Assembly (NCBI GenBank): GCA_009801085.1
Contig: VNWV01000005.1
Span: 1,054,001-1,118,000 of the forward strand
Reading direction: 5' to 3'
Source: Lasiodiplodia sp. COLG20
Lineage: Eukaryota > Ascomycota > Dothideomycetes > Botryosphaeriales > Botryosphaeriaceae
Length of the DNA: 64,000 nucleotides
Below, one piece after another: positions 9,473-20,275 of the stretch. The notes under the pieces were generated by a model. That model had not been told where the DNA came from. It was given only the letters and a program-made list of their open reading frames with translations, and made no database searches. Each line of letters starts with the position of its first letter. The first letter of the stretch is position 1. A program made the position numbers and the translations under genes.

Positions 9473-10549
9473 ATGGTCTCCCGTACAGGACTTCTGGTAC
9501 AGTCACTGCTGCTGCTCCTGGCAGGTGCGGCTCACGCCCAGGAAGACTTTGCAGCGCGCAATCTGCGGACGATTCAGTCAATCTACAACCTTACGGTAGG
9601 TTCTACACCAAAACCCACGCGGCGCGGCTGCTGACGAACAGGCAGGTCTACCCGAACAATGCACCCATCATAGCACAGGGTGGTTCAGCAGTGCCCCCAG
9701 GGCTCTTTGACCCGAATGCTACGGGCAGGATCACGCCGCTGGGCAACTTCACCGGTTTCGAGGATAGCATCGAATATTTCTTCGGACTTGCTCCTATGCC
9801 GCAGACGAACGCTGCAGGCCTCGGCTTATACGAGGCGGACATCGTCGCTTTTGCTAGTGGTTGCCCTGAAGTCGCTGCAAGCGTCGTTTACCTGAAAGGA
9901 GGTCCTGTAAACAACGTGACCGGCGGTCTGATTCCAGGGTCGCCAACAACCACGCTGAAGCAAGTAGGTTCCCTCAGTTCGAGAAGATATGAAATTCGAG
10001 TGCTCATCTACCGTTTCACTAGATCGCCTTCTGGAAATTCGACGCCCAGGGGCTCGTTCAGCAGTACGATGCCTGGATCCCGAACTTGCAGCTCTGGACG
10101 CGCGTCGCCAACGGCATCGATTTCGAGAACAGGACGATTCAGCAGGGCACCGTCGTCCAATCTCTCTGCCCAACCATCCAGAAGCAGTGCACAGGCAAAG
10201 ACCAGGTCTACCAGAACGTCGACGACTGCACCGCTCAGCTACTGGCGAAGCCTTTCGGCACCTTTGACGAAGTATGGGCTGATAACGTCGTCTGCCGCAT
10301 CATCCACGTACTCCTCACGGCAATCAGACCGGATGTGAGTGGTTCCAAGATTACACATGCTGTTCTAGTTAAGCTAATCATCATTAGGTTCATTGCGCTC
10401 ACGTCGGCCCTACCGGTGGTGGCAAGTGTGTGAACAGTGACTACAGGTTGGACTACTTCGACGACGACCACCTTTTCGGTCTCCCGGAGCCGTTCATGTG
10501 TCCACAGCTGGGAGGACAGACTCAGAGTAGCATTGGCGTGAGCTACTAA
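9473..10549 (+). CDS. Secreted conserved fungal protein of unknown function
   Basis: Four exons (9473-9595, 9646-9963, 10023-10334, 10388-10549), all joined in phase 0, give about 304 residues. All introns are GT-AG with short lengths (50, 59 and 53 nt). The protein starts with a clear signal peptide: a hydrophobic Leu-rich core ending in AGAAHA, then QED. Several N-glycosylation sequons (NLT, NAT, NFT, NVT) and at least eight Cys in the mature part, including the end motif HVGPTGGGKC, suit an extracellular, disulfide-bonded protein. The stretch WKFDAQGLVQQYDAWIPNL recalls the NTF2/SnoaL-like fold seen in related fungal secreted proteins, but I am not certain of that assignment. Its enzymatic activity, if any, cannot be read from the sequence. 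Confidence 0.82.
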
Positions 10550-10633
10550 GCGTCTCCATTGTTATTAGTGTGAGGAATAATTCACCGGAGGAGAGAATCT
10601 CAATCGCATATGTAATTGTAATACAACGACGCC

Positions 10634-11845
10634 CTATTTTCTCCTCCTCGACTTTTTCCCGTTCTTGCTCTTCTTTCTCCCTTTTGCATCACTCTCAACC
10701 CGTTGAATGCCGGCATCCATTCCGTCGCCCGTTATTTCGAACCCAAAGTCAAAACCGTGGCGCGCGACAATAGCTGGCTCCGGGACTTGCAAGTTCCACT
10801 CTTGATCCGCCTCTGGCGGCGCGTCGGACCGTCTCTGCGAGAGAGTGCCCTCCACAGAGTGGGACGACGGGTGCACTCCCGAGTTGTGATGGAGAAAGAC
10901 GGGCTCGGCACGAACGAGGTTGTCAGGCTCCTCATCTTCTTCCATGACCGGGTGCAGTGCGAGTGGCGAGTGCGCTTTGGCGGACTTGCTCGACCTGCGC
11001 TGGCGCGCCGAATCGAGGATGCCGTCCCAGAAGCGGTCACGCAAGTCCTTGGGCGATAGCGGCGAGAGCTCACCCTCTTGGTGGCGGTCGAGGATGTCGT
11101 CGAAGGTTGTGGGCGGCGTGAAGTCGGTGTCGAGCTTGATGCTGTCCGCCTGTAAGAGTTGCGTCGGTGCGAGCTCGATACCTACGATAGTCAGAGGGTC
11201 TTCTTCTTGTCCTCCTTCGGGAGAAGGTAGGATGGGCGACGCGGCGCTCGAGGCTTGGGCACCGTGATGCGAGCCCCAACGGCATTCGGAAGGGAAGTCG
11301 CAACCATCCCAGCAACTGCGGGCGACTTTGTTTTTGCTGTCATCGTGGGTGCTAAAGTCCACAAGGTCAGTGAAGGAGGCGTTGCGGATGGCCCCCTCGT
11401 TGCGCCGCCACTCCCCGAACGCCTTCCACCCGCTGTAGTCGAACTCGCTTGCGCACGCCCGGTGCTTCTTCGTCCTCTTGCTCCTCCTCCGATTGACGCT
11501 AGCTCGCCATGTCTTGACCGTGGTCACGCCAGAGCAGAAATAATGGCCGTCGTCCAGACACCTTCTGGTCGTGCCGAGTGGGTAGGCTCGGTGGCAGATG
11601 TGGCACTGCCAGATCCACTTCAGCGGCGGTGATGGCGGTGGCGTGCTGGGAGATGAGAGCTCGCGCTTGTTTCCGGCTGGCACCAGCAAACCTGCCTTTG
11701 GTGGAGACGAGGGAGTCAGGGGCAGACGGGGGGAGAAGGGGGACGGGGGAATGGAAAGCCTGGAGGGCTTGAACGGAACAGCTGTGATTGTGAGCGGTTT
11801 CGGCATGTTTCTGGCTTGCAGATTGTAAACGAGTGATTGTCTCAA
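10634..11845 (-). CDS. Conserved fungal protein with Cys motif and basic C-terminus
   Basis: Single open frame of 403 residues. The first Met at 11845 may be upstream of the true start: the second Met at 11806 (MPKPLTITAVPF) begins a Pro/Ser-rich disordered region that looks like the natural N-terminus. Residues about 77-103 hold WQCHICHRAYPLGTTRRC followed by DDGHYFC, a Cys/His arrangement that could bind zinc. A second Cys cluster (CWDGCDFPSEC) follows at about 180. The rest is largely disordered, ending in a Lys/Arg-rich tail (RKKSKNGKKSRRRK) that resembles a nuclear localisation signal. I recall similar fungal proteins without assigned function. The gene ends 84 bp from the stop of the convergent secreted-protein gene. 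Confidence 0.7.
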   Translation of the reverse strand: MRQSLVYNLQARNMPKPLTITAVPFKPSRLSIPPSPFSPRLPLTPSSPPKAGLLVPAGNKRELSSPSTPPPSPPLKWIWQCHICHRAYPLGTTRRCLDDGHYFCSGVTTVKTWRASVNRRRSKRTKKHRACASEFDYSGWKAFGEWRRNEGAIRNASFTDLVDFSTHDDSKNKVARSCWDGCDFPSECRWGSHHGAQASSAASPILPSPEGGQEEDPLTIVGIELAPTQLLQADSIKLDTDFTPPTTFDDILDRHQEGELSPLSPKDLRDRFWDGILDSARQRRSSKSAKAHSPLALHPVMEEDEEPDNLVRAEPVFLHHNSGVHPSSHSVEGTLSQRRSDAPPEADQEWNLQVPEPAIVARHGFDFGFEITGDGMDAGIQRVESDAKGRKKSKNGKKSRRRK

Positions 11846-13548
11846 GCGTAAAAAGAGCGTGTTACGAAGACCAGCTTCGCGAGTAGCTTATCGACCAGCA
11901 AGGCGCAAAGGTAGTACCGATCTAACTAGCGAGGGTCCAAGCAGTGAAGGGCGATATCGAAGCTCGAACGTTGGAAGATATTAAGCATTTTCAAAGGGCG
12001 AAACACCAGACAAAGAAGATGCGGCCTCGCACGCTCACCTCATTGTTCACTGATACCGCCTGAGCACTTGCGTCGACGAGTCCTTGTTTGGTTAGTCTAC
12101 AAATAGCGCATGGCACAAGCTACGGTCTCGGATGGTGTTCTGGCTCTGCCACGTGCCGGATTCCTTTGTCTCAAGACCAACATGGCCGGGCGGTTGCCTC
12201 CGGGCGTTTCTTTGAAAGAGACGAGCATGTTTCCGTGCTGCTATACAGCGAAATGAGTAGAGCGAAGCAAAGTGTGATAGGTGGCGCAGACTCTTTGGAT
12301 GAGACGCGGAGTCGGTACGCCACAGCGAACGACTGGGGGGGCTAAACGCAAGCTTGAACTGGTGTCTCCCCAGAAGAGCGCGCCAAGAACACAGCAAAAG
12401 GATCGCGGCCAACCACAATTTCAACGTGAACCATCCTGGAGGCATAGCCCGCACGTGAAAGTCAGTGGCCATGTACTTCCATATGCGGCGATGAGAGGTT
12501 GCCACATATGCAGCTTGCCTGTGATGGGAAGCGAGCAATAGACGGCTGGACGATAACCACGGAATCAAGCAGCCCATAGAATCTCAAGGCGTATTTCTGC
12601 TCTTTTGACGTTCGAGACCTCGCGGGACCTACCGAGTCAGTTCAGCTCCACCCTCCCTGATAGCCTCCAGATAACAACCTTCTTCTTATCTACGCCCCTT
12701 CACACTGGCGGCGCCACAACCCGCTCCGCCGGGAGGGGGACGGGCTGTACATCCCAGTCTCTCCCCGCAAAATCCACTGGAGCGGTGGGTGATTTGCCGT
12801 GCATGACGGGGGCGCATTATCTGCAGTGGGCAAACCCACGCACGCACGGGCTCCCGCTTCCACCCCACAATCGGTGATGTCATGGAAGTGGTGGTGTTTC
12901 ATTATTGCTTCTTTCGAGAGAAACCCCCGAGGTGAAGATAAGAAGTTGTCGTGGTTTTCCACGCATCTGCCGATCTTCTGGACGATCGCGGACCAAGACA
13001 CCAAGAGATCAGCGGTAGGCGTGGCGTGGGGGCTTGGCGCTCCGTCGCTGGCGGATCTTGATTGAACCGCTGGTGGTAGCCGTCAGCTCGAGCAAGTTGG
13101 ATATGAAGGCGCGAGTGGTGCGTGCTGATAAGGCCGTCTTGGCGCGCGCTCCTCCAAATGGACAGGCTTTGGTCAGTCGTCTTCCGCTGTTCTTGGCTCC
13201 TGTCAAGCAAATCGTGGGGTACCTAGACGCGCTGTCCGTTCTAGACCATCAAGGCACGTCGTAGCGCTCCGAGCAACCGAACTTTGAGGTTTCCGAGGTA
13301 GCTGGCTCGGCCCGGAAAATGCAAGATCAATGGCAACATTCTTTTTGCTAATTATCGTGCTTGACGAAGACAAAGGCCTGCGTCAAAAAGTGCTGGAAAG
13401 TACTTTTTTTTAAGTCCCGTCTTTTTGCTCCCAGAAATAAAGATGGTGAACAATTCCATTCAAATCAATCTCTTGGTATCCAACGCCAGTGCTTCGCTCA
13501 AATTAAAATCGTAAAAAAGACCACGCATGTGAACTATCCCATCCCTGC
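11846..13548. other. Gene-free spacer
   Basis: No supportable gene. It contains the promoter side of the minus-strand gene ending at 11845 and the 3' flank of the ammonium transporter. Small open frames near 12.1-12.6 kb and 12.7-13.2 kb overlap on both strands and show no family features. Confidence 0.5.
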
Positions 13549-15279
13549 TCATCTCTGCATCGCGCCTTCCGCCTTCTCCTCCAGGGCCACGGCGTGGCGG
13601 TCTCCCGCAACGCCGGTGTGCTCGTGACCAGAGCTCGAATCGCTGGGCTCCTTACCCTCGAGCATCTGGCTGTGCTGGGGAATGCCGTGACGCTCTCCCT
13701 GGGGGATCTGGTGGTCGGCCGTGGCAGGCTCGTTCTTGGCCGGGGTCCAGGCCAGGTAATCACGACGAACCTCAACGTAATCGTACGCGAACTCGCCGAG
13801 CTGGTCGTCGTCCATACCGAGGAGCTCAGCCTCCTCGGAGGCGCGGAGGTGAAGGCCGGGAATCTTGTCGATGACGACGGCGATGAGGGCGGAAACGACA
13901 AAAGCGTATGCGGTGACGGCAACGATGTAGGCAACCTGCTTGCCGAGCTGGACCCACTGGTGGTCGATCCAGCCACCGAGGAGGCCGGTGTTAACGCCGT
14001 CGAGACCGATGATGTAGCTGGCACCGAAGAGACCGTTGAAGAAGAGACCGATCATGCCGGCGACGCCGTGCTCGGCGAACACATCCATAGCATCGTCAAT
14101 GCGGACCCAGAACTTGACTAGAATGACGTTAGTGAATGATGAAAATCGATACGAGGATCGACTCACTCTTGGTGGCAAAGTTGCAGACGATGCCGGTCAC
14201 GATACCGAGGACGACACTGGCCCAGGGGGTGATGAAACCGGACGCAGGAGTGGCGGCCACGAGGCCGGAAATGGTTCCCGAGCACCAGCCGACCATGGAC
14301 CACTTGCGAGCGAGCCTCCAGTCGAGGAGAACCCAGGTCATGGCAGCGAACATGGCGGTCAAGTTGGAGTTCCAGCAGGCCATGACGGCACGCAGGTTGG
14401 CACCGAAGGCGGAGCCGCCGTTGAAGCCGAGCCAGCCGAACCAGAGCAGAATGGTGCCGAGGGTGATGAGAGAGACGTTGTGGGGGCGGAAGTTGAGCAT
14501 CATCCTCTCCTGGCGACGGCCCAGGATCCACGAGTAGGCCAGAGCAGACATTCCGGACACGATCTCGACGGGACCACCGCCGGCATAATCCAGACCGCCC
14601 CATGCGAAGAACCAGCCGTTCGCGTTCCAAGCCCAGCAGGCGACGGGGCAGTAGACAAGTGTGGCCCAGACGAAGATGAAGATCATGCAGGGGATCAGGC
14701 GGCCGCGCTCAGCGACGCAGCCGACGACGATAGCGGCGGTGACGGCGCAGAATTGCATCTAAACGAGGGTCAGAAGGAGGCCGGTATGCGGCCAATTGGG
14801 CGGTGGTGGACTAACCTGGTAGAAAGCGTAGAGCAGCTCGGGAATCAGCGGACTACCGGGGCTGGGAGCGCCCAGCGTCCTCATGAGACCGAACTTGTAC
14901 AGGTCGCCAATGAAGCCGTTGGTGGTGTTTGTGCTGAAGGCCAGCGAGTAGCCCCAGAAGTACCATTGGAAAGTGATGACCGAGGACGAGGCCATGCAGG
15001 CCCAGACCATGGAGAGGGCGGACTTTCTGCGCGCGAGACCGGAGTAGAGGAAGGCCAGGCCGGGGACCATGATCAACACCATGGCCGAGGCCACGATGAT
15101 GTAGGCCTGGTCGCCCGACTGGTACCATTGGTTGAGGTTCTCGGTTTCTGCGAGAGGACTGTGTGTCAGTTCGGAAGGATCAGCTGGCACGTGCTGCGAG
15201 ACGACGTACTCGAATCACCGCCGAGGTCGGTGTCGGTGCCGTTGAAGGACGTGGGCGCGCCGACCCACGAGTACGACAT
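13549..15279 (-). CDS. Ammonium transporter, Mep/Amt family
   Basis: Four exons (15210-15279, 14816-15147, 14167-14758, 13549-14117) give about 520 residues. High-affinity ammonium permease of the plasma membrane. Start chosen at MSYSWVGAPTS, where family members begin; the first exon joins by a GTACGT/CGCAG intron to KTENLNQWYQSGDQAY. Family signatures are clear: ARRKSALSMVWACM, GLDYAGGGPVEIVSG, and the two pore histidines in RPHNVSLITLG and EHGVAGMIG. About eleven hydrophobic segments are visible, with a long hydrophilic C-terminal tail as in fungal Mep2-type sensors. Upstream, at least three CTTATC/GATAAG motifs (15495, 15903, 16045) fit control by the AreA/Nit2 GATA factor. Which Mep paralogue this is cannot be settled here. 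Confidence 0.95.
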
Positions 15280-15494
15280 GATGGGCTGCGGGCTCAGGAA
15301 GGGTGGGTTGGGAGAGGCGTCCGCTGGAGCGCTGGGGCGGGCGAGGTTGAAGTACGAAAGCTCCGAATGCTTCTCTGGATCTGCGGGCTGGAGCGGGGCC
15401 GGGGTGGCATTTTAACGCGGTGGCCTCGCACGACTCGGTTGTGCCGACGTATTGTGAAAACGTCAAAGTACCCAAGGGTTCGCATCGCCGTCTG

Positions 15495-15500
15495 CTTATC
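15495..15500 (-). promoter_or_regulatory. GATA motif upstream of the ammonium transporter
   Basis: CTTATC on the plus strand, reading AGATAAG on the transporter strand, 216 bp before its start codon. Matches the HGATAR site of AreA/Nit2. Confidence 0.45.
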
Positions 15501-15902
15501 TCCCCTTGTCGCGCCCCGTTGCGGCAAATTAGACGAGAGGCGGCGGGCGCCTCGTGGGGTTTGGCCGGGTGGCTTCGACCAGAGATCTGGCGCTCGGGGC
15601 AGCCTGAACATCGGCCAACCGGGGATCGCTGCGTCTGGGTGCCGCCGCGAACAGCTGCGCCTGCGGTTCTGGGCACCGCTCCGCCGCCTGCTCGCCACGT
15701 CCGCGACGGCATCCAGACGCAGCCTCGCGCCGCCGCCTCGCTGCTCGCGCGCCGTCCGCACCGCTCTGCTGCGTCCACCGTCGTCCGTCCGCCGTCGCCG
15801 CCGCCGTGGTGGCAGGAGCTATCGCTGCTGCCGACCAGCTCGCGGTGCCGGGGCGGAATCGGCTTGGCACGGGATGGCGGATGGGCGCCCTGCAGCGGCG
15901 CC

Positions 15903-15908
15903 CTTATC
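15903..15908 (-). promoter_or_regulatory. GATA motif upstream of the ammonium transporter
   Basis: CTTATC on the plus strand, reading AGATAAG on the transporter strand, about 620 bp upstream of its start codon. Confidence 0.4.
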
Positions 15909-16044
15909 TTTGGCGACACAGATGATATGTCATCGCCTTATGCAAGCCGCGACCACACTGGCCAGCGACCACAGGGGCCCCTGCCTGCTCCGGCCTAGCG
16001 CGCTTCCGGATCGTCGCCAAGAGCGAGCTTGTCCGCAGCCCAGA

Positions 16045-16050
16045 GATAAG
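16045..16050 (+). promoter_or_regulatory. GATA motif upstream of the ammonium transporter
   Basis: GATAAG preceded by A, about 770 bp upstream of the transporter start, in the opposite orientation to the other two. Confidence 0.35.
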
Positions 16051-17902
16051 CCCTCCCGGCCAATCACCGCCCGCCGCTCACCGACGCCTAATCGAAGCCT
16101 TCGAAATTCCATCCGCGAACGCCCATTCTGCTCGGGTGCTGCAACGACTCGCCGTGTCCTGGCAGCTGGGTCGCTGCGGGCATTAGCCTGCCTATCTGCG
16201 GCTCTGCCATCCGCGTGGAACGCGTCCCGATGCAGCCAGCGCCCAGGCCGGGCCGCGAAATTCGTGTACAAATACCTGCTGTCTGCTCCGCGCGCCTATC
16301 GCCTGCGCGCCGCCCACCACCCATGCTGCCCATCCGACTCTCCACGCTCGCCTCGTGGGCATTACACGCGGAGAGCTGGGCCCCGTCGAGATAGGCGCGA
16401 AACAGCGTGAGCAAATCCCGTGCAGGGTGCGGCGTGCTCTTTTCCAAATCTCACAGAAGTAGTCCTCCCACCGCGATATCCCACTCGCCAGCCTCACCGT
16501 GGACCCGCGCCGACATCGACCGTTTCCGTAAAAGACCATCGGCGCTGGCGAGACGTGCGTACCTGCTCTCAGCCAACCCCCATCTGCCTGGGGTGCTTCA
16601 CATGGATGCTTCGCCGACGCCCGCCACCCGTCTGGCACGACGGGCGTGGAACACGGACACGCTTCGTCACGGCGCCAGGTCCTCCGGCTGCACACGCCGC
16701 CAGCTGCAGCGTCACTCATCGTAGGGCGCGCGCTGCGAGTCTGCCCGACCATTCAGCGCGGGTTCGACAATCAGCCCATGGCTAAAAGCACTTGTCAAAG
16801 CGCCCGGTTTTTTCCCACGACGTTTTCCTGGAACAAGAACTCATGGGGGGCAACTTCCGTTCAGGGTCCAGACGCCTGAATTCGCCCTGGTTGCAGCAAG
16901 CTCGCGCCCCGAAGTCGGAGTGCTGCCGCGCTGGAGTCGACAACGAATGCCCACGGGCCAGTCCGGAGCCACCTTCCCGCCACCCAGCCCGCCCCTTCAA
17001 CCGTTACCATACGGCAAAACGGTCGTCCGGAACGCTGGCGCCGGCCCTATCACGTTGCTGCCGGTGCCGAAGGCCCTGCCGATTGATGATGATGCTTGGT
17101 ATCACTAGCCTTGGGTTAGGCCCGCCCACGCCAGCTTCCCGTGCCCAACTGCCCTACGCCCGTGCCTGGCAGCCCGCACTTACGAGATGTATTTGGCCGT
17201 GTATCGCCGCAGCGTGCATTACCTAGCGCCCGCCGGTGCACGCGGTTTCACCCGGCCGCCTGCCTGCAAATGCCCGTGATGATCTCTCCTGCGAGACATT
17301 TGGCAAGCAGGCGCCTCGCTCCGCGAGATGCGCCGACATGATGCTGCACCTCCTCCGAGACATCTCCAGCACTGCTCATTGTACCGGTGAAAAAATTGAG
17401 CATCGTAGTGGAGTTGTTGCCAGGGCTAGCCTTCGGCTACTCGCGGACTTTCAAGAAGTCTCCCTGGCTCCATTCTGACAACGTGACGGCGCGTTCCGGC
17501 GCGCGTGGTCCACTGCCATGGAACTGCTCGTGCCGAAGATGCCTATTTTGGTGCTTGTGGTGCCATGTCTGATTCCAGATGTGCTGCTCGCATAAGAGCT
17601 GAGCTCACCGCCCTGCACAGTGCAGGCTGCGGTAGGCATCGTTGAAATACCGGGTGTTGCATCTGATTAACTTTGTTGGGTTGTGCCTTTAAGTTCGAGG
17701 CTGCAGTCAGGAAAGTCGTGTATTCATATGCGGCTGAAACATGTCTCAAAGGCTAAATATAGATTTATTTGTGTCCCTGACAACATGTCGACCTCCTTGG
17801 GGAATAGTAGCTTAAGCCAACACTTCTCGAATCCTGACGCCAGACTCCTTCACCAATGCAACTCTACCCGAAGCAGTGCTCCCGTGCACCCGGTCTTCCC
17901 GC

Positions 17903-18766
17903 TCACTCTAGCTTGTCCAGATGCTCCAGGCGTGTCAATACCACCTGCTTGCTTGTCTCCTCAATCTCTCCAGCCAAGAACACCTCGTCAAGAATCGCGT
18001 AGACCTGCCATGACCACCGTGTCAGCCTGTCCGTCCCTCGAGCAACGACTTTACGAATTGATCCCATGCCCACTGTTTCCGAAATCAATGGTACAGCTTG
18101 CGCCGAAATTGTGCCCCTATTTCCACCGTTGTAGAATTCACATCCACCCACCTTGTAAAAGTTGAATACCAGATCCAGCTCGCAGACGTTCCCGAAGAAT
18201 GCGTCCAGCACCTCGACGAAGAAATGGATTGCCTCGAGATACGCCAGCTCGTTGTCGTTGGTATCGACGCACGCGCAGAAGAACAGCCCTGCGTATCGGC
18301 GATAGACGATCTTTGACGTGTTCCGGAACTCAACAAAGTTGGACTGGTGCTTTTGGTCGCGCGGCGCGATCAGGCGGTGGATCTGGTACAAAAGTCTGGC
18401 GTCAGAGGTGTGTCGGAAGATTGGACGGCACGCTATTCGCGAATTGCGGCGGGAGAGGCCAGGGACTACGCCGGATGGGAGCAACGGATCGTGGCGGGAA
18501 GGGGAAGACGGACCTCGCCTTTTAGTTTGACTTTTTCTTCATCCTAGACGACAGATGCGAGCTTAGCGGATGCGCGTGCGCGATGCGGTGGAGCAGCGCG
18601 TGGGGGGAGGAGAGCTTACGCTGTACGGCGCATACCACTTCGCCAGGCGGGTCTTGCCCCTGCGCGCGAGCAACGAGCCTCTGTTAGCGTTGCGGAAGCG
18701 GTAGATTGCGGGAAGCTGGAGGGGCGCTCACTGCCGGTTTTGGATGAGGATGAAGGACAAGACCAT
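17903..18766 (-). CDS. APS2: AP-2 adaptor complex sigma subunit
   Basis: Five exons (18732-18766, 18620-18659, 18514-18543, 18152-18382, 17903-18004) give 145 residues, the normal length for this subunit. It is the small chain of the clathrin AP-2 adaptor at the plasma membrane. The start [12 protein letters not shown], then [23 protein letters not shown], and [20 protein letters not shown] followed by [18 protein letters not shown] mark sigma-2 rather than the Golgi/endosomal sigma-1. Two exons are only 40 and 30 nt. The third intron uses an unusual donor, GTCCGT, and its acceptor replaces the usual GEVHRL with GEIHRL. No frame defects. Confidence 0.96.
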
Positions 18767-19783
18767 GTTGGCGGCTGATGCGGAGGGGTGGTGGTTTACG
18801 GCGCAGGTCTCCCTCTCCGTCGGCGGAAACGGCCAGGGTGATGCGATCGGCGGGGATGCGCCGTCCGCGCCCGTTTGCGGCGGGAGTTTCTCCCGCCCGC
18901 CGTACAAGTCGCCCTCATAAATGTTGTGGCCGCGTCGCTGGGCTCTCCACGTCCCTCTCACGTCGTGTGTATTACGCTTTGTCAATTGTCAACTCTGGAC
19001 CGGAAACTACCTCAGTGTCATTGGCGGTCAGATTCGCGTACATGAAGCCCCTAGAGATCTACGTTCTCTTAGATATCTACTGCTCAAGCACATCAGAACC
19101 TACACGCTCGTCTTCTTCGTGGATTGAATCTAACATCGATTACACTTATCGAGTGATTGATGCGTGGCTATTATGTGCGTATATGTCCAAGGTCAGACTT
19201 TCACTAATTACTGGACATGATTCATATTACATAGAAATATCAAACATGAATTTCTTATACCGAATGTAAAGTTTCCACCTCAGAATATTTATTGTTTCGA
19301 TGCGTATCTCGAAGCTAAGGTCCTATAATCCTAATATCCATAAGGTAAGCTATTGTTCTCAGTTGGAGCCTCGGCGCTTCAACAGGGGTAGATTATAAAT
19401 TTTTGTTTAATACGGGTTCTAGAATATGAACTCTACCCTTAATTCATGCTCCGAGCTACTTCCATACGTACGTTTATTAGGCTATAATATGCTCCTTTCT
19501 CAAGAGCTTGATAAGCTCTATCGCGAAAGAGAAGTCGTAGAATTTCCCCCTGCATCTGCCACATCACATATAAGAACGTTCGCGTCAAGTCTGACCTGAA
19601 GGGACAATCGAAGCAGGGTCCAGTTCCTTCCACAAGTAGATGCCACGAGGGTTTATAAACACCACTCGTTCTTCTTTACCGCTTAGTTCTTCCAACTTCT
19701 TCTCCTTCACCACAACAACCACGAGTAAGAAGCAGATCAGCATCAGGTTTGCTCAAGGCTAACGCGGCTCACAGTCTCTCACC
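18767..19783. other. Gene-free spacer with AT-rich segment
   Basis: From about 18.99 to 19.68 kb the sequence is clearly richer in A and T than its surroundings and has no long open frame. No transposon protein can be recognised. The last 130 bases look like an intact fungal promoter and CT-rich leader for the pseudogene that follows. Confidence 0.55.
19654..19659 (+). promoter_or_regulatory. TATA box upstream of the SANT/Myb-like pseudogene
   Basis: tataaa lies 130 nt before the ATG at 19784 and is followed by a CT-rich leader typical of expressed fungal genes. The promoter thus looks better preserved than the coding part. Confidence 0.45.
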
Positions 19784-20275
19784 ATGGCCGACGGCAAAGC
19801 TGCATCTGGATGGACCAATGAGATGAAGGTGCGTTCCGTTCGTCGTATGCCAACATGAGTGCGCACTTGAACAATTCAGGGCGCAGATGGTGTTCCTCAT
19901 TCACCTCCTCGATAGCGGACCCGCTACGATCGACTGAAGCAAGGCTACTATGCCTCCGGGCAAGAAGATTAGTGCGGTCAAAATGATGATGAAGCGGCTT
20001 GCAGATTCCTACAGGCCTCAGCTCAACGAACTGACCGCTGGTGACGAGGCCGGTGAGGAGACTAACAACGCCATGTCCCTCAAAGCCTCGACAAAGAAAA
20101 ATGCGGCTAAGGGAAAGAAGAGCAAAGAGGTTGCGGCTGAGAGCGACGGTGAAGACGACGAGCTTGGCCATGACGACGACAAAGCAAAGGCTAGATCCGC
20201 GCTCTACGCACCAAGGTCACGAACACGAATGGTGATGAGGACGAGAGCGACAAGCGTGGCAGGAAGAAGACGTGA
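19784..20275 (+). pseudogene. Decayed small nuclear SANT/Myb-like protein gene
   Basis: The first exon reads MADGKAASGWTNEMK, followed by a GT donor at 19829. After the acceptor at 19879 the family-like reading (AQMVFLIHLLDSG...) needs one base fewer than is present. Sixteen codons later a TGA (19936-19938) stands where this type of protein has Trp (PATID-W-SKATMPPGKK). The frame then runs through an acidic/Lys-rich region and must shift once more near 20200 to reach a natural end (RTKVTNTNGDEDESDKRGRKKT, stop 20273-20275). Three separate lesions argue for a pseudogene rather than a sequence error. Small fungal proteins beginning MADxKxxGWTNEMK with a short SANT-like helix set are the comparison; I recall this pattern but cannot align it here. 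Confidence 0.6.

Larger units (their letters stand above)
15280..17902. other. Long GC-rich gene-free 5' flank of the ammonium transporter
   Basis: About 2.6 kb with no convincing gene. Long open frames occur (one of 415 codons on the plus strand from 15163), but they are Arg/Pro/Ala-rich, lie opposite or beside each other in several frames and show no domain, as expected in GC-rich DNA lacking stops. The region nearest the transporter holds GATA motifs. Confidence 0.6.

Noticed and set aside
14036..15415. 459-codon open frame opposite the ammonium transporter
   Set aside because: Shadow of the transporter; composition is a reverse reading of its codons.
15163..16410. 415-codon open frame on the plus strand
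   Set aside because: Arg/Pro/Ala-rich, overlaps the start of the transporter on the other strand and other open frames, and has no domain. GC-rich DNA without stops explains it.
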